64,000 bases of DNA from Eopsaltria australis (lineage: Eukaryota; Chordata; Aves; Passeriformes; Petroicidae), in the NCBI GenBank assembly GCA_034509425.1, contig JAVTVJ010000040.1, forward strand, positions 6,373,001 through 6,437,000. Reading direction: 5' to 3'. The translations under genes were made by a program, and so were the position numbers. Below are positions 46,580 through 59,129 of the stretch, one piece after another. Under the pieces are notes generated by a model. The model saw only the letters and a program-made list of their open reading frames with translations, was not told the DNA's origin and did no database searches. Numbering within the stretch: the stretch's first letter is position 1; every line of letters begins with the position of its first letter.

Positions 46580-48530
46580 CTGCATGAAGCCTACCAGAGG
46601 CTTAAACCTGGCTCAAGACAGAGGGTCAAAAGAAAAGGTATATACTGTAGTGAGGCACTAGGGCAGGAGAGATACTGTCAGTCTACATAATTGTGCTTTT
46701 TGAGGAGCGACAAAGGAAATGCTAAGGTTAATGAGAAATAAGGAGGCTTAGAACGACGCTGGGTGGTGACTCCATTTTGCTGGGGAATTACAGGAGGGCA
46801 CTCCTCCCTCAGTTGTGTTCATCAGATTGCAATCCCTTCTAAATAGTTTTGTCACAGAGAAAAACCCGTGAATAATTACCTCCTTATAGCTCCTGAATTG
46901 TGCAGGAAAGCTGCCATCCCAAATGAATGTCCACTATTCCATTAAGCTGCTGTGTGACTGATTTCTAAGGGCTCCTGGAGGAACATGACACTTGGGTGGG
47001 TGGGATGGTGCCATAAGCAAACCTGGTCCATTAACCAAAGCCTACTCATCAAGCTCACCAGGCTGATGCCAGCATCCCTGACTGAGACAAGCCTGGCTGG
47101 CTTCTCCCTGGAGGTAGAAAATCCACCCGGAGTGGGATGACAGTACTGCAAAGTACCCTGAGCATCTGGGTGCTTCAGAAGGGTTTGAGACAATAATTTT
47201 GGCCCGTAAAAAGAATGAAAGCCACGTTAGTTCAGTAATTCTGTCACAATTTCTCCTATTCTCAGAATGCTGCCCGAAGTGCCAGAGCCAGAAACAGGTG
47301 TGATCTTGCACTTTTGCTCTAAATTGTTACTGGTATATGAATTGCTGCTGTTATTTTGGTAAACTTTTCTTAGCCTGAAGTCTTTTTTCTTCTCAAAATA
47401 ACTTTGCTACAAGCACGGTGGGTGTGATACACTGAAACAATGTTGCATTTCCATTGTGTAAAGTCACGGGAAGGGAGCTTTTCCAAGGGATCGAGATGAG
47501 GTCAGGGAAAACAGCTCCTTTTTCCAATGTAATAGCTCTATGTGTTCAGCTACAATGGAACCAGGGTTTCCCCCTGCTCTCCTGTGAGACTGGTCTAGAG
47601 CTGGCTGAGGAATTCTTGGCACTTTTAGGAGGTAGGAAGCCTGAGAGGAGGTACCTAACTCCAGGGGAGGACTCCCACAAAGGACATAAGGCCATACAAA
47701 GATGGTTCTCTGTGGCTGATTCTCTTTCCCTACCTAGAATCCTTCATAAAGGATGAATTTGGAGCACTTGCACATTTTCCTGGGATTTCCAGCTGCCTGG
47801 CTGCCCTACCCCTGCTGTGTCTGCCAGCAGCAGTGCTGCTCTCTTCACATCCAGGTGAACACAAGCATCCTCTGTGGCACATGCTCAGGGAATCCTCTCC
47901 AGACTGAATGATGGTCCTACAGAGTCCAATTCCTGCTGTGTGCACTGGAGACAGGCTCAGATGCTTCTTGCTTAGTTGTTTTTTCCTCCAGATACTGAAA
48001 CTACCTTGTGCTCTGCAGCCAAAGATCCACGCCTCCCACGCAGCAGGATGCCCAGGAATTTTGATGATGCAGGGCTTGAAATTACTGCTAGTGTAGCCAT
48101 GAAAGGATTCACCTACAGTGAGTCACAGTCTCAAGGGAGCTCCGAGGATGAGCAAGGAGCTGGACTGAAATACTGTTAGAGCCAGGCAAGTGGTTTTGTT
48201 AGTCCTACCTAGACTTGTCCTGCTGCAGCTATAGGAGCTGAGGAGCAGTTTTGTTGAGACAAGAGCTGACTCAGTGTGCACCTTGTGTAAACCCTGCCCC
48301 TTTCCTTTGTGTTCCAGTAGGTTTGGCTGAAGAATTGGCAGATTACAGCTGATATCGAGGCATATGTTGTCTTTCTATCCCATTTGTTTGTATAGGTTCT
48401 CAGTTACAGAGAAAGAAATGAATGCTGTAAGCACACAAAGAAGAGTTTATCCTCCTTTGTTATGAGCTTTTTACTATTCACATTCTCATGTGTCCTGTGT
48501 TTTTTGATGCAAAGCCTCCTTGCTGTCTGA
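46580..48530. other. Gene desert, nothing supported
   Basis: Short chance frames only; no repeat recognised. Confidence 0.55.
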
Positions 48531-48539
48531 ACAGGGAAG

Positions 48540-48800
48540 TGCTGGGATTTATTTATTTTTAACATCAATATTTAATTGTGGGCAGTTCCTAATTATCTAC
48601 TGCTAATTTAAAATGAGAAGATGAAGTCCTTGATTTGACAAACTGCCTTCTGAAGCCAAGAGGAAATGTTGTTGTGCAATAAGTATGACCTGCACGTGCT
48701 AAGAAATAGGTTTTATTTGCATTTCCCTTCAATGTACTATCTGCAATGGCTGACTTGAAAATTCCTCCTCAAATATATTGTCAAACTACAGTAAGTATTT
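48540..48800. promoter_or_regulatory. Possible distal element with octamer
   Basis: AT-rich sequence with ATATTTAATTGTGG, CCTAATTATC and an exact ATTTGCAT at 48715-48722, plus a CACGTG E-box near 48692. Confidence 0.28.
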
Positions 48801-48809
48801 GACCTGGTT

Positions 48810-51800
48810 TTCTTTGGTTGTTATAAGAAGAGAGGGAGGAGCAGGTTTTTGCAGGTATAAATGGATGAAATCAGTGCAGGATTTCAGCTGGGGGTCCGGT
48901 CCTTTGCAGTCTGGTGAGGAACAAACTAACTCTACATTTTACCCCTGAGGCAGGTCGAGCTCTGCCTGTTCCTACAACCTACATTGCTCTGACAAGTTGT
49001 GCTGTTAGCTCAGGCACTGCTTCCCCAAACCTGTGTGTGCCCGTGCTGGTGGTGGGAACTGCAGGCGTGCCGTGCCCAGCCCCGTGCCTGAATTCCCCTG
49101 CTTGGCACTTCGATCAGTTCATCCCAAACCAGAGCTGAGGAATTAGGTGGCAACACGGGGATCTGAGCTCGAATAGAAGTCAGAGCTTGCAGGACCACAT
49201 TAGTTGCGAAAGCATCTTTATTCTTGATCTGCAGGGAAGATTTCCTCATGCTGTTTTCTGTGCAGAGCAGATGGGATCGGGATCGCTGTCTGTCAGGTGC
49301 CACGGGAGCCGCCAGCTCGCAGGAGGTGTGTGATTAGAGAGGACCCCAGGGTGAGGCGATTCCCAAGGGGGCTTAGAAGGGAGCTCGTACTGCTGGAGCA
49401 GCACACATTGCTGGCTTCCACTGCTGGGAAGTCAGGGCTGGCATCACTGCAGACACTCCCCACCAGTGGATGTTGCTGCAGGCACATCAGAATTTCTTAA
49501 TGTAGTGAAGAAGAAAGGGGAAAGAGGACAGCAGGGAAGAGAAATCAGGGGAAAAATGTATAAAAAATTCACTACATAAATTAGCTGCGCTTCTTCCAGC
49601 AAAACTAACAGTTTCTTTTGAATGTGAATTCTGTTGCTTCTCTTAACTAAATGCCTAAAGGAATTGTATCACATAATATACAAGGGTAATTATTAAAAAT
49701 GCATAAATAGTCTTGTAGGTACAAAAAGTTGCAACTTGTCTCCTGCAAAACATTAAAAGGTTTGCATATGTCAATGAATTACAGGCTGTTTGCTTTTAAT
49801 CGCTGCTATTTTGGGAGTTCCTGTAAGGATGTTTTTAGAAGAAACACATTTGGTAATTGGAGGAGGCTGCCCCATTGTAATGGGCAGTTGAAACCCAAAG
49901 GAGGCCTAGTGGGGATTATTCAGGGTGTCTAACGGTTTTGGCTCTGGCTTTGGGTGTTAAGTATCGGCTAACATGTTTATGCCTGGCCCTCAGATGTCCA
50001 AACACAAAGGCTCTTTTCTTCTGCTCCTGGCAAGAATCCAGGCCAATCTTAGAATATTTGCCCATCCTCCTCTTCTGTATCCGACCCATCATTGAGGACA
50101 GTGTTTCTCTTGGAGTTTCATCTGAAAAACACTACAGCAAAGGAATGTTCACTGACCCAGAAGCCCAGTGACAAGAAGAGGGAATTATATGTGTATGAAT
50201 GTCTGCCTTTGGGAAAAAAAGCACACGGAAAGAGAACTACAACAAACCCAAAGTTTCTTCCCAAATCGAGCCACCTGGATTCTTTCTTTTTAAAAGTCAG
50301 TTCTGGTCAGATATGCATGGATTTTTTAAAGCAAAATATTATGTTAAGACAGCCTGCTTAACATTACAACTCTGAGACAGAAGAAATAGAAAATGTACAT
50401 TTGTGTTCAAGAGCACAGACGTCAGTTCAGATTGATACTTGGAGATTATCTTGAGCTAGAATAATGTATTTATGACTAGGGTCAAAGGGATTACCTACAT
50501 GAATAAGACCTAGCAGGATCAGGCTCTGCTGCTTACAGCCAGCCAGGAATGGATAATGTGATATGAAAACAGAACTTTTTGGATTTTTTTTCAAACTTAT
50601 ACATATTTCTATCTCTGTGTTTGAAGTTATTAGAAGCATTTGATGCAGTCCATAAATTTGGTCAATGTTTTCTTTTAATTGCATATTTTTGACCCCAGTC
50701 CTGTAGTTCCAGGTGATAGAAAAAGATGAGTGCTTCTTTCAAGCAGCAAGAAGCCAATTTCTAAGGACTTGTGTTATTTGTAAGAGAAAGGATCACTAGC
50801 ATGAACATTGTGAGATCAGTCCCTGGGTTTGTAGTATGAGTGCTCCAATGTTTATATTAGCAAAAATCAGGCAGAGAAAACTTGCATTCAGCCAAGTCCT
50901 CATGCTTCCCAGTTATGCAGCTATGCACAGTATCTGTAACATATCTTCTTGGTTTAATGTCTGATGTGTTACAATGAATGGCAATGACAGGATACAATAA
51001 ATGCATTTTACTGGCCAACAAGATGGGGAAAAAAATGAAAAGCATTCTTAAGTCTTAGTCATTGGCTTCTGTATTCAGGCTTTGTTTCAAAAAGCACAAT
51101 TCATCAGCTGCTTAAAAGAAGTGTTTAGTTATTGAGAGTATTTGCATGCTGTGTACATGTCCTTCTAGTGTAGTTAATGAGTTTGTTTTTATTACAGAAG
51201 AACCCTGAATCTTCTTTGATGTTCATACAACTCTGCCTCTGCTGAAAGAGCCTGTCCTTTCCTTAATCCAGATTACCAGTCCGTGCATGAATTTCAGATT
51301 TTTAGCAAGAAAGAGCAAGGGAAGAGAAGTTACCTGACAGAAAAAAAGCTGGAAGGCAGGTTGCTCTAATTACACAGGTAGCGTTTCCAGCACTGTTGTG
51401 TCTGCCTTCTCCCATTAAACAGTGATTAGGATGGAAAGACTGAAGGGCCAGCCATCATTAATGCCCTTACAAAAGTTGCTCCTTCCCCCTCTGTTGCTGA
51501 AGCAAAGGCAAAAACTCCAACTGATTTCAAGATGAGCAGGATTGGGCCCTTAGGCTGTACATAAATGTCTGTGTTGGAAAAGAGAATGTACAATGTTGGG
51601 TGCTTCTTATAATATAAGATTAGATCAAATCCTTTCAGTGCCCTGAAGCACTTAATGCTGGGCTACCTGTGGCAGATAGCAAGTGAATGCCTGTCAGCAT
51701 GGATCATCCTCTCAGCGTTCTCTAGAAATGTACAATTCTCGTTTTGCAGCATTTGAGATCTTTTAAAAAGTAGAGTCTACGGGGAATAGAATGTAACATC

Positions 51801-54170
51801 AAGAAAAGCAGCTTCAATTTTTTTCCTGATCATTGGCATAATCAAAGTGTTTTACATATGGAGATGTCTGACAACCAACCAGTGGGCAGTCAGAAAACCA
51901 GTTAGTTGATAGTCTTTCTGTTGAGGTGTAAGAAAATTATATGTAGATAATGTGAGTGAATGGTTCACTGGGCAAATAAACGGATGCTTTCAGCTAAAGA
52001 AAAAGTATGCTGATCAGGCGAAAGGAATTTCCCCTGTCCCATCTCTAATCTGCTTGTGAAGAGAACTTCTCCTTGTCTCCCTAGCACTCAATGGCCACAG
52101 CTCCATAACATGTCTCCTTGCCATCAGTCTTCAGGTGGTGTGACAGACTCTGTACACTTCAGCTCCCAGGCACCCACAAGCATCCATGGCCATCCCAACT
52201 TCAGTGATGGCACAGCCATAGTAGGAAAGTGGGAAATATGGTGATTTCACCTGATTAGAACAAAACAGAGCACAGGAAAATAACCATAGATTAGCATGTG
52301 TTGTAGGAGCCTGCCTGGAGTGTTTTATGACCAAATCCTATAGACTTTGGAAAATAGACAGGAGCTTCCCCTGGTGCACTTCTATGTTTGAGGAAAGTGC
52401 TTTGTCTTTTGCTTCACACTCCATCTTCCCCTCACTGCCACATTGTAGGGACCTGAGACTCTCCAGAAAGCAGGGATGTCTTCATACCAAACCCCAGGCC
52501 AAAGTCAGTAGAGTGCAATGGGCTGGAACATGTGGCACTGAGTAGCTTAAGGGAGATGCACTTCATCCTCCCCAAACCCAGTGTGCTTTCAGCTGTCTTC
52601 CCTTCACATCCCAGGCTGTCCCCAGGCACTGGGTGGAGAGCGTACTGCTTCCTGGACATTTTGTGCTTGGCCCCTGCCTAATTTGCAGGTATAGGCACTT
52701 CACAGAATGATGCTCAGATGCCCTCACCAGCCCTTCACTCTCTGACAGAGGAGAAATCTCTGCAAGGCTGATGGCTCCTGGGCTGAGGTTACAGAGGTGA
52801 ACCCCAAAGACCCCTGCCTTACGTTTTATGTTGGAGTAGGACAGAGTTGAAATGAGACTAAGTGTTTCCACCCCACACTATCATGACTGGAATTTTGAGC
52901 CATTAATTTTTTTTGGAGTTAAAAGCTGCTTTTTACATAAGTAATATACAATAAGTCGGTGAATACCAATTAAAAGCATATTTCACAAAATTAGACTTTC
53001 AGTTGCCTGTTCTATTGAATATCAGTAGGTAATAAGCTTTCCTCATTTCCCTGAGCATGTAATTTTTCCCTTGAATTCTTGAGTCACTGCTTTGATCACT
53101 TCTTGATTGCTTAAAGGCTGTGAGTCAGTAATATTTCCCAGTTTCGTTGTCACATCAAAGATCTTTGAGGGGCTTTCTCCATTAGAAGGCAGCCAAGGTT
53201 CCTGGTTGACATAGTTCATCACCATGCCAAAGCTATGCTGCACAAATGAAAATAGGGAATAATGCAACACTTTTAGCCATTCGTGTAATCACTTGAATAA
53301 TATGTATCACCTCCTTAAATGGGCCAGCTGCTACACAGCAATTTTTTTGCTTGAATTTTTACACTTGAAAATATGGAAGAAAAACACTAAACAGGAAAGG
53401 TGATTTTTATCCAGACATGCTGATGTGTGGAAGCAAAGGCTGTTGCTTTCCTCCATTTAGAGGCTTTTGCTGTTGCTTTATTCAGGCATTTATGGCATGA
53501 ACAATTCTGGCATTGGAAAGCCTCACATTTTTACAGAAACATAATTTAATCTGATAATATGCAAAATAAACAATTTGTGCAGGATTCCGACTTCCAGTTT
53601 GGTACAAGAATTCACATCCCACAGAGGCAGTTTTGACCAGCTGAAGTCATTGACACGGCTCCCCACAGCATGTAGATCTTGACATCCTTGCTCCACTTTG
53701 TCTTGGGTTCCTCTTGGGCAAAACTGGGCGGATTTCCAAAGAAGCTGGGTCTGAGAGAAATGAGGGCCAAATTACCATTGAGATTTGTCAGAGTTTTCCT
53801 TGGCTTATGGAAAGGGGAAAGTCTGTTTCCCCACCAGCTGCTTTGTCCTGTGGAGTCTGTGACACCAAAGCCTCTGGACTTTCATCTTTGGATGTGGACC
53901 CCTGCATCCTGCCCAGCCCCACCTGAGTTGCCTTAATCTTCTTTTTCCTCCCTTGTGGGGAGAGTCAGAGTGTGCACAAGCACCCTGTTGGTGGGATGTG
54001 TTGGTGTCCCATCTCCCAGAGAAGGAGAAATGTGTAGGGGAAGAGACTTACTTTGGGATGACCTGAAAGCTAAACCTCTCTCTGAGGAAGGGTGTGAAAC
54101 TCGTGGCAAATTGAACTTCTTCAGGAGCTGCAAGTATTCCCAGCGTGAGCTTCAGCGCCGTCATCCCTGA
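48810..54170. other. Gene desert, nothing supported
   Basis: Short frames without domains. An octamer ATTTGCAT occurs at 51140-51147. Confidence 0.55.
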
Positions 54171-54179
54171 AACAAATAA

Positions 54180-54560
54180 ATTACAATGGGAAGGCATTTA
54201 AAGGGACACTGTCACCTTACAACTCCTCTGCTGAAAACAAACAAATGCCTTTACCTGTGTTACAAATCCCACCTTAACATTATTAAAAGTGAAAGAATTT
54301 TTAAAAATCCAATTTACTTGTCACTCTTTCTGCTTTGTTTACTTGTTGTGTTTTCTCACTGTGGACAATAGAAATCAATGAAGTCAGGTTTGCCTGTGTT
54401 TGAGTCACTTTCACTTTTAGGTTTTCAGGCTTAGGGCGGAAAGTTCGAGGGAATGGTTATTTCATCAAATACGACTGTTTTCACTTGCAATTAAAAAAAT
54501 CAATGGCAACATTTCTATTCAGACATACGTTTGTAAAAGTCTACTTCTGTGAGGTTTAAA
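54180..54560. promoter_or_regulatory. Possible distal conserved element
   Basis: Repeat-free stretch with GGACAATAGAAATCAATG, AGGGCGGAAAGTTCGAGG and AAATACGACTG, where isolated CpGs persist in AT-rich DNA. Texture only. Confidence 0.32.
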
Positions 54561-54569
54561 CTTTGGACC

Positions 54570-57440
54570 AACCTTGGCAGTGTTCTTTGAAAGATGCAGC
54601 TAAGTAAAACATAGTGGCAATAAAAGAATTCTTTCCATTATCATGGCAGATTGGAGACCAGTTATGCAGCAGGACCCCATTTTTATAGATGTTGCAAAAG
54701 TAAGGGATAAAATACGGTCACAGCCTCTGAAACAAGGGGCAGATACATCCCTAACAAGAAAAAAGATAATGAGATAGTAATATTCAGCACTATGAGCCAC
54801 GACTTCAGCAGCCCAAGAAACCACAGTTGCTGCAGATAACATTGCAAAGGTTTCTCTGGAAAGAAATGTGAAAGCAGATAAAGGAGTAACTTTGCAGATA
54901 TTTACATGAGATTCTTATAAGCACAAGGGGCAGCTTTTGATCAAAGGATATAAATCTGGGTGAATCTAAATGTGGTTTTTTTCCCCTACACTGGAGCTCC
55001 CTGTTCTGTGCTACTGCAGGAGGGCTCAATTTAAGTCCTCATAATGGTATGCAAAACTTGCAAAATGTATCCCAGCTGGGGCGTGCTCTCTAGCTAAGGC
55101 TTCCTTCTTGCTCCAGCAGGACTTCTTCTCAGGGAGCTGCTGGAAGAGTGAAACACAGAATAGCAACTGCTGTTTGCATTCTGAGAAGTAGCCCCAGCCT
55201 TCTGCTGCCACCCGTAACAGAACAGATTTCAGGACTTGGCCTAAGGCTTCTGGTTTTTATTTATTTTGAGCTAGTATACTGTCAGAAAAAAAATTTAAAT
55301 TTCAGCAAGGGTACTTAATTTGAATAATTAAGAATTGGTTTATTTATTAAAAAATGTAGAATTCACAATCTAAAGTGTTTTTTCATTCATAACATTTTAG
55401 TGGAAGCGACACTGTTTCCAATGAATAGGTTTTGTGGTTTCATATTGGCTGGGATGTTCCCCAGGTGTGGCAGAGTGCCCCTGGGGACCTGAAAGACTCA
55501 CCCTTCTTCCCTGCTGAAGTGAGAAGTGCTTGGACACAGAAGTCTCTACCCAGCATGACGAGGCACTGCTGGTGCTGGGCAGTAATTCACATGTATGGGC
55601 TGCTCATTTATGCCGTCTTGGGCATATGCTGCATAATTCTGCAAAAGGCAAAATAGCAGAGGTAGTTGTTAAGGGACAGATCCTTTTTTTACTTAGAGAA
55701 GTAATGAAGCTCCTAAATCGAGGCTGAAAACAATAGAAAATGGTAGCTCTAAGTTTCAAATACAAAGCATTGGGAGATGCCTGAGTCCTTTATTGTTCCT
55801 CTTCTGGACTAAATGCTAAAGGTCTCACCTAAAAGAAGCTGCTTTTTGTTTAAAAATGCTGAGAGTACAGATTTCATCGAGTGAACACCACTTCATCAAG
55901 CAGCTGTCTGCATGCCTTTCAGTCACTGCTCCTCCTGACAAGCTCATGTTCTTACAGGCAGCATCTAATTGCTATAAATACCTGCAATGTATCATTCACT
56001 TCTCCTCCTTAACATAAAACTTTGGCTTTAGAGGAGAATTGAATCTGTTATTCCTGATGTTTCTTAGCCTCTTGCTGTTGCTAGATGATACCAGGCAGGG
56101 TGGCAGGAGGAGGAGATCAGGTTGCTTCCAGGTAAACTGGCAAATGGTTCTGCAGACCCGACAGGGGCCACCAGGTCCCCTCTAAGGCTATAGGTATCAT
56201 GGGCAGGGAATTCCCAGACAGTGAACCCTCTTGTACTGGCAGACTGGGAGTTGTTTTTAAAGGGGGGAGAAATGGGGGATAAGAAAAGAAGACCTTGTAG
56301 AAAATTCCAGTCTCTATTCATAAGGCTTGTGCTAAAAATGACCTCATGTGTTTCATAGTGCAGCAAACAGAGTTGAAGAATGCGGTCTGTGGCCAAGAGG
56401 AGGGTGTTTCAGTGACCACTTAGGAATATTTGAATCACACAGTGGCTTATTTTGCTGGCCTTTCTTATTCCTGACAGCACAGAGTTTAGAGAGGCTCTTT
56501 GAGTGGGATGAAGACACTGAGGTTTTAGTATGGATAATTCAGCTGCACTCTTCCAGTTGTACACAGCTTTGCAGAAGGACAGGCCAGATTTTTGGCCTTC
56601 TAAGACATCTCATAATCTGTCTATGTCTGTCTGTCACAGATTCAATCCTTTGAGCTATGATCCTAAAAGCCCTCAGGGGGAAAACTTCTTGGGGAATGAA
56701 GCACTTAACACAGACTCTTCTGCAATCAATAGTAGAAATGCTCTTAAAATACTTTATTTGCTTGAAAGAGAAAAGAACCAGGAGTAATGAAACCTACTCA
56801 CCCTTTACTTTACTGTTATTATAAGCAGTTCCTACAAAGCTTAGAGTGACCAGTGACATTTCTTTTTGAGTGACATGTTCAGAAACTTCACTGTTCTTTC
56901 ATTTTCATCACACAGCACCAGTTACTTTGCCTTTCCAAAGCAAATGGGCATGTGAACACCAACTGGATTGCCTGGTTTCTCAGCCCAGCTCCCATCCAAA
57001 ACTCCCCAAGGAAAAGAGGCCTCTTGGTTCTTATAGCCAGTTTCAGGCTCTGAGACATGGGATGACCATTTGCTTGGCTTATAAATCCAGAGATCCCAAA
57101 CCTGTGTCAACAGTGGTATGCTCAGGACATACCAAATGTAGCTTTTGATCATGACACGCCATTAGCTGCTCAGTCCTTAGGAATGTTCCCAACTGCAGTA
57201 TTTTTGACTTTTTCCCTACTTGCAGCTTTGCAGAGATCTGCACTGGGACAGGTTGACAGGAATTGCAAACTCCATCTTCTGTAACAAAACCTCTCACAAC
57301 TACCTCCTCCTGGCTCTTTGTCTGCTTTTTGGAGAGGTCCAACTCTCCTGTGTAGACACAAGAGATTTCAGCTGAAACACAGGTCTCCCCTTTGCTGTCT
57401 GCCCCCTCTTCCTGAGACTTAAGAGGAAATCGAATGCTGC
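54570..57440. other. Gene desert, nothing supported
   Basis: Short frames without domains and no recognised repeat. Confidence 0.55.
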
Positions 57441-57449
57441 AATATAAGC

Positions 57450-57760
57450 ACGCAGGTTACACTTGTATTTAGTTCAATGGCCTCTTCTTTCTAACAGTTT
57501 ACTTTGTCTCTTCTAATTCAAGCATGTCAGTAGCAAGTATCATATCTGTGACATCGATAATAAAAATCCCATTGTAAATGCCAGGGTGTCATTTTCCATT
57601 CTGCCTAAACAATCCCGAGCTTTGTACTTTCTGGAGTGGCCCCTGTCTTTCACAGGTGACATTTGCAGATGGGGACCCGCATGTGTGAGGCACGCAGCTC
57701 AGCGTCTCATTTCCATATGGACAGGCTGCCATAAGCACACTTTGTGTCAACCAAGAGGCC
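57450..57760. promoter_or_regulatory. Possible distal conserved element
   Basis: Repeat-free sequence with GTGACATCGATAATAAAAAT and kept CpGs (ATCCCGAGC-like, CACGCAG, AGCGTC). Texture only. Confidence 0.25.
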
Positions 57761-58249
57761 AGTCTGCAGCAGGTGGAAATTTGACTAAACTGGATTTACT
57801 GGGAGGGAACAGGGCCTTCTCCCTCCTCAGGAGTGCCAGCCTGGTGGAGGCAGTGGAGGAACACTGCGCAGTACCCGGCATTTTCACATGCAACTCCATG
57901 CTCTTTGTTTAGAGGGAAAAATCAGGAAAACCATCCACGGGCTTGTGTGCTTTGACTTTGAAATGCTTTCATTGACATGCTTTGGCCCAGGGGTGCCGAT
58001 GGAAGTTGACACCTGACTTGTGTGGAAAGCAGCTGGTGGTGGCACTTCCAGAGCTCTAGAGCAGCTGCAGGGTCTCAGAGATGTGCAAGATGCAGCTCTC
58101 AGATGGACAGAGCTCATTTGCAAAGAGCCAACACCTTTTCTGCATCACCACCATGGCTTCTTCTGTGACCATCTCTGTGTTGCAATGGCAATGTGGAAAA
58201 GACTGCGCTCCCTTCTCAGAAGAAAAGAAGTGAATAATTTTCAGAAAAT

Positions 58250-58820
58250 GTGACCCTTGGGAAGGCTTAGTTTACAGAACAGGGTGTCAAAATTGCGGGT
58301 TTTTTGGTGATCTTAGAACTACATCATCATTATTATACTCTCCTAAATCACACCAATTACTCTAAATATGTACAGACATATACCAAAGTAGCTAAAAAGG
58401 AACAATTACGATACTATTTGGCATGGTTACAGCATCTGTGAAAAAGACATCTTTTACGTGTAACACAATTTGTCCAGAATTAATGAAAATATCCAGGGCT
58501 GTTTTTATGAAGTAATTTGTCACATTAAACTAAAAAAACCTAAGGTTATGTTGGACATGAAAAGAAACTCCCTGAAGGTCAAAGCAATTAAACATTGAAA
58601 CAACCCATCAACCCAGGGGTCACTGAGGCCTCATCTAATGAGAACGTTCAAACGAGAGGAAATCCTGCAATCGTCTCTACTCATTTCTTCGCCAGGTTAA
58701 ATACCCATTTGAAGTCTTGGCACAGCACAGCCAATGGAAAAATTCCCATGGGCTTTATTAGGGCTGTGTTTTTTTTTTCCCTTGGATTTTAATAAAACCT
58801 TTGTATTTCAATCAGATCTG
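58250..58820. promoter_or_regulatory. Candidate distal conserved element
   Basis: AT-rich, repeat-free sequence with CACCAATTACTC, GAACAATTACGATAC, CAGAATTAATGAAAAT and isolated CpGs (TTGCGG, TTACGT). Together with the 46.2 kb stretch it is one of the best enhancer candidates in the desert, but it rests on texture alone. Confidence 0.38.
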
Positions 58821-59067
58821 GAATGGTTTGCATCTTCTATGAATTCCTGTAAACTGAAAGACTTGCAAGGAACCTAGTAGTAGTATCTTCAATAGTTTTT
58901 TCTTTCTTCTTCTGTATAAATATGAACAGCCAGCATTTAGATGTTGCAAATAGATTCAGATTTAGTTGTTTGTGAGGGAATCTGTGTGTATGTTTATTCA
59001 CAATCAAAAAAGAACTACTGCAGAAGGCTTCTTTAGGAGAGAACAGTCCAACAGGAAAAGACTGCTT

Positions 59068-59123
59068 ATACAGATCTGGCCAGATTATAGTGTTCATACA
59101 GATCTGGCCAGATTATAGTGTTC
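59068..59123. repeat. 28-bp exact tandem duplication
   Basis: Two identical adjacent 28-bp copies beginning ATACAGATCTGGCCAG, at 59068 and 59096. Identity without decay implies a recent event or an assembly artefact. Confidence 0.95.
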
Positions 59124-59129
59124 AGACTA

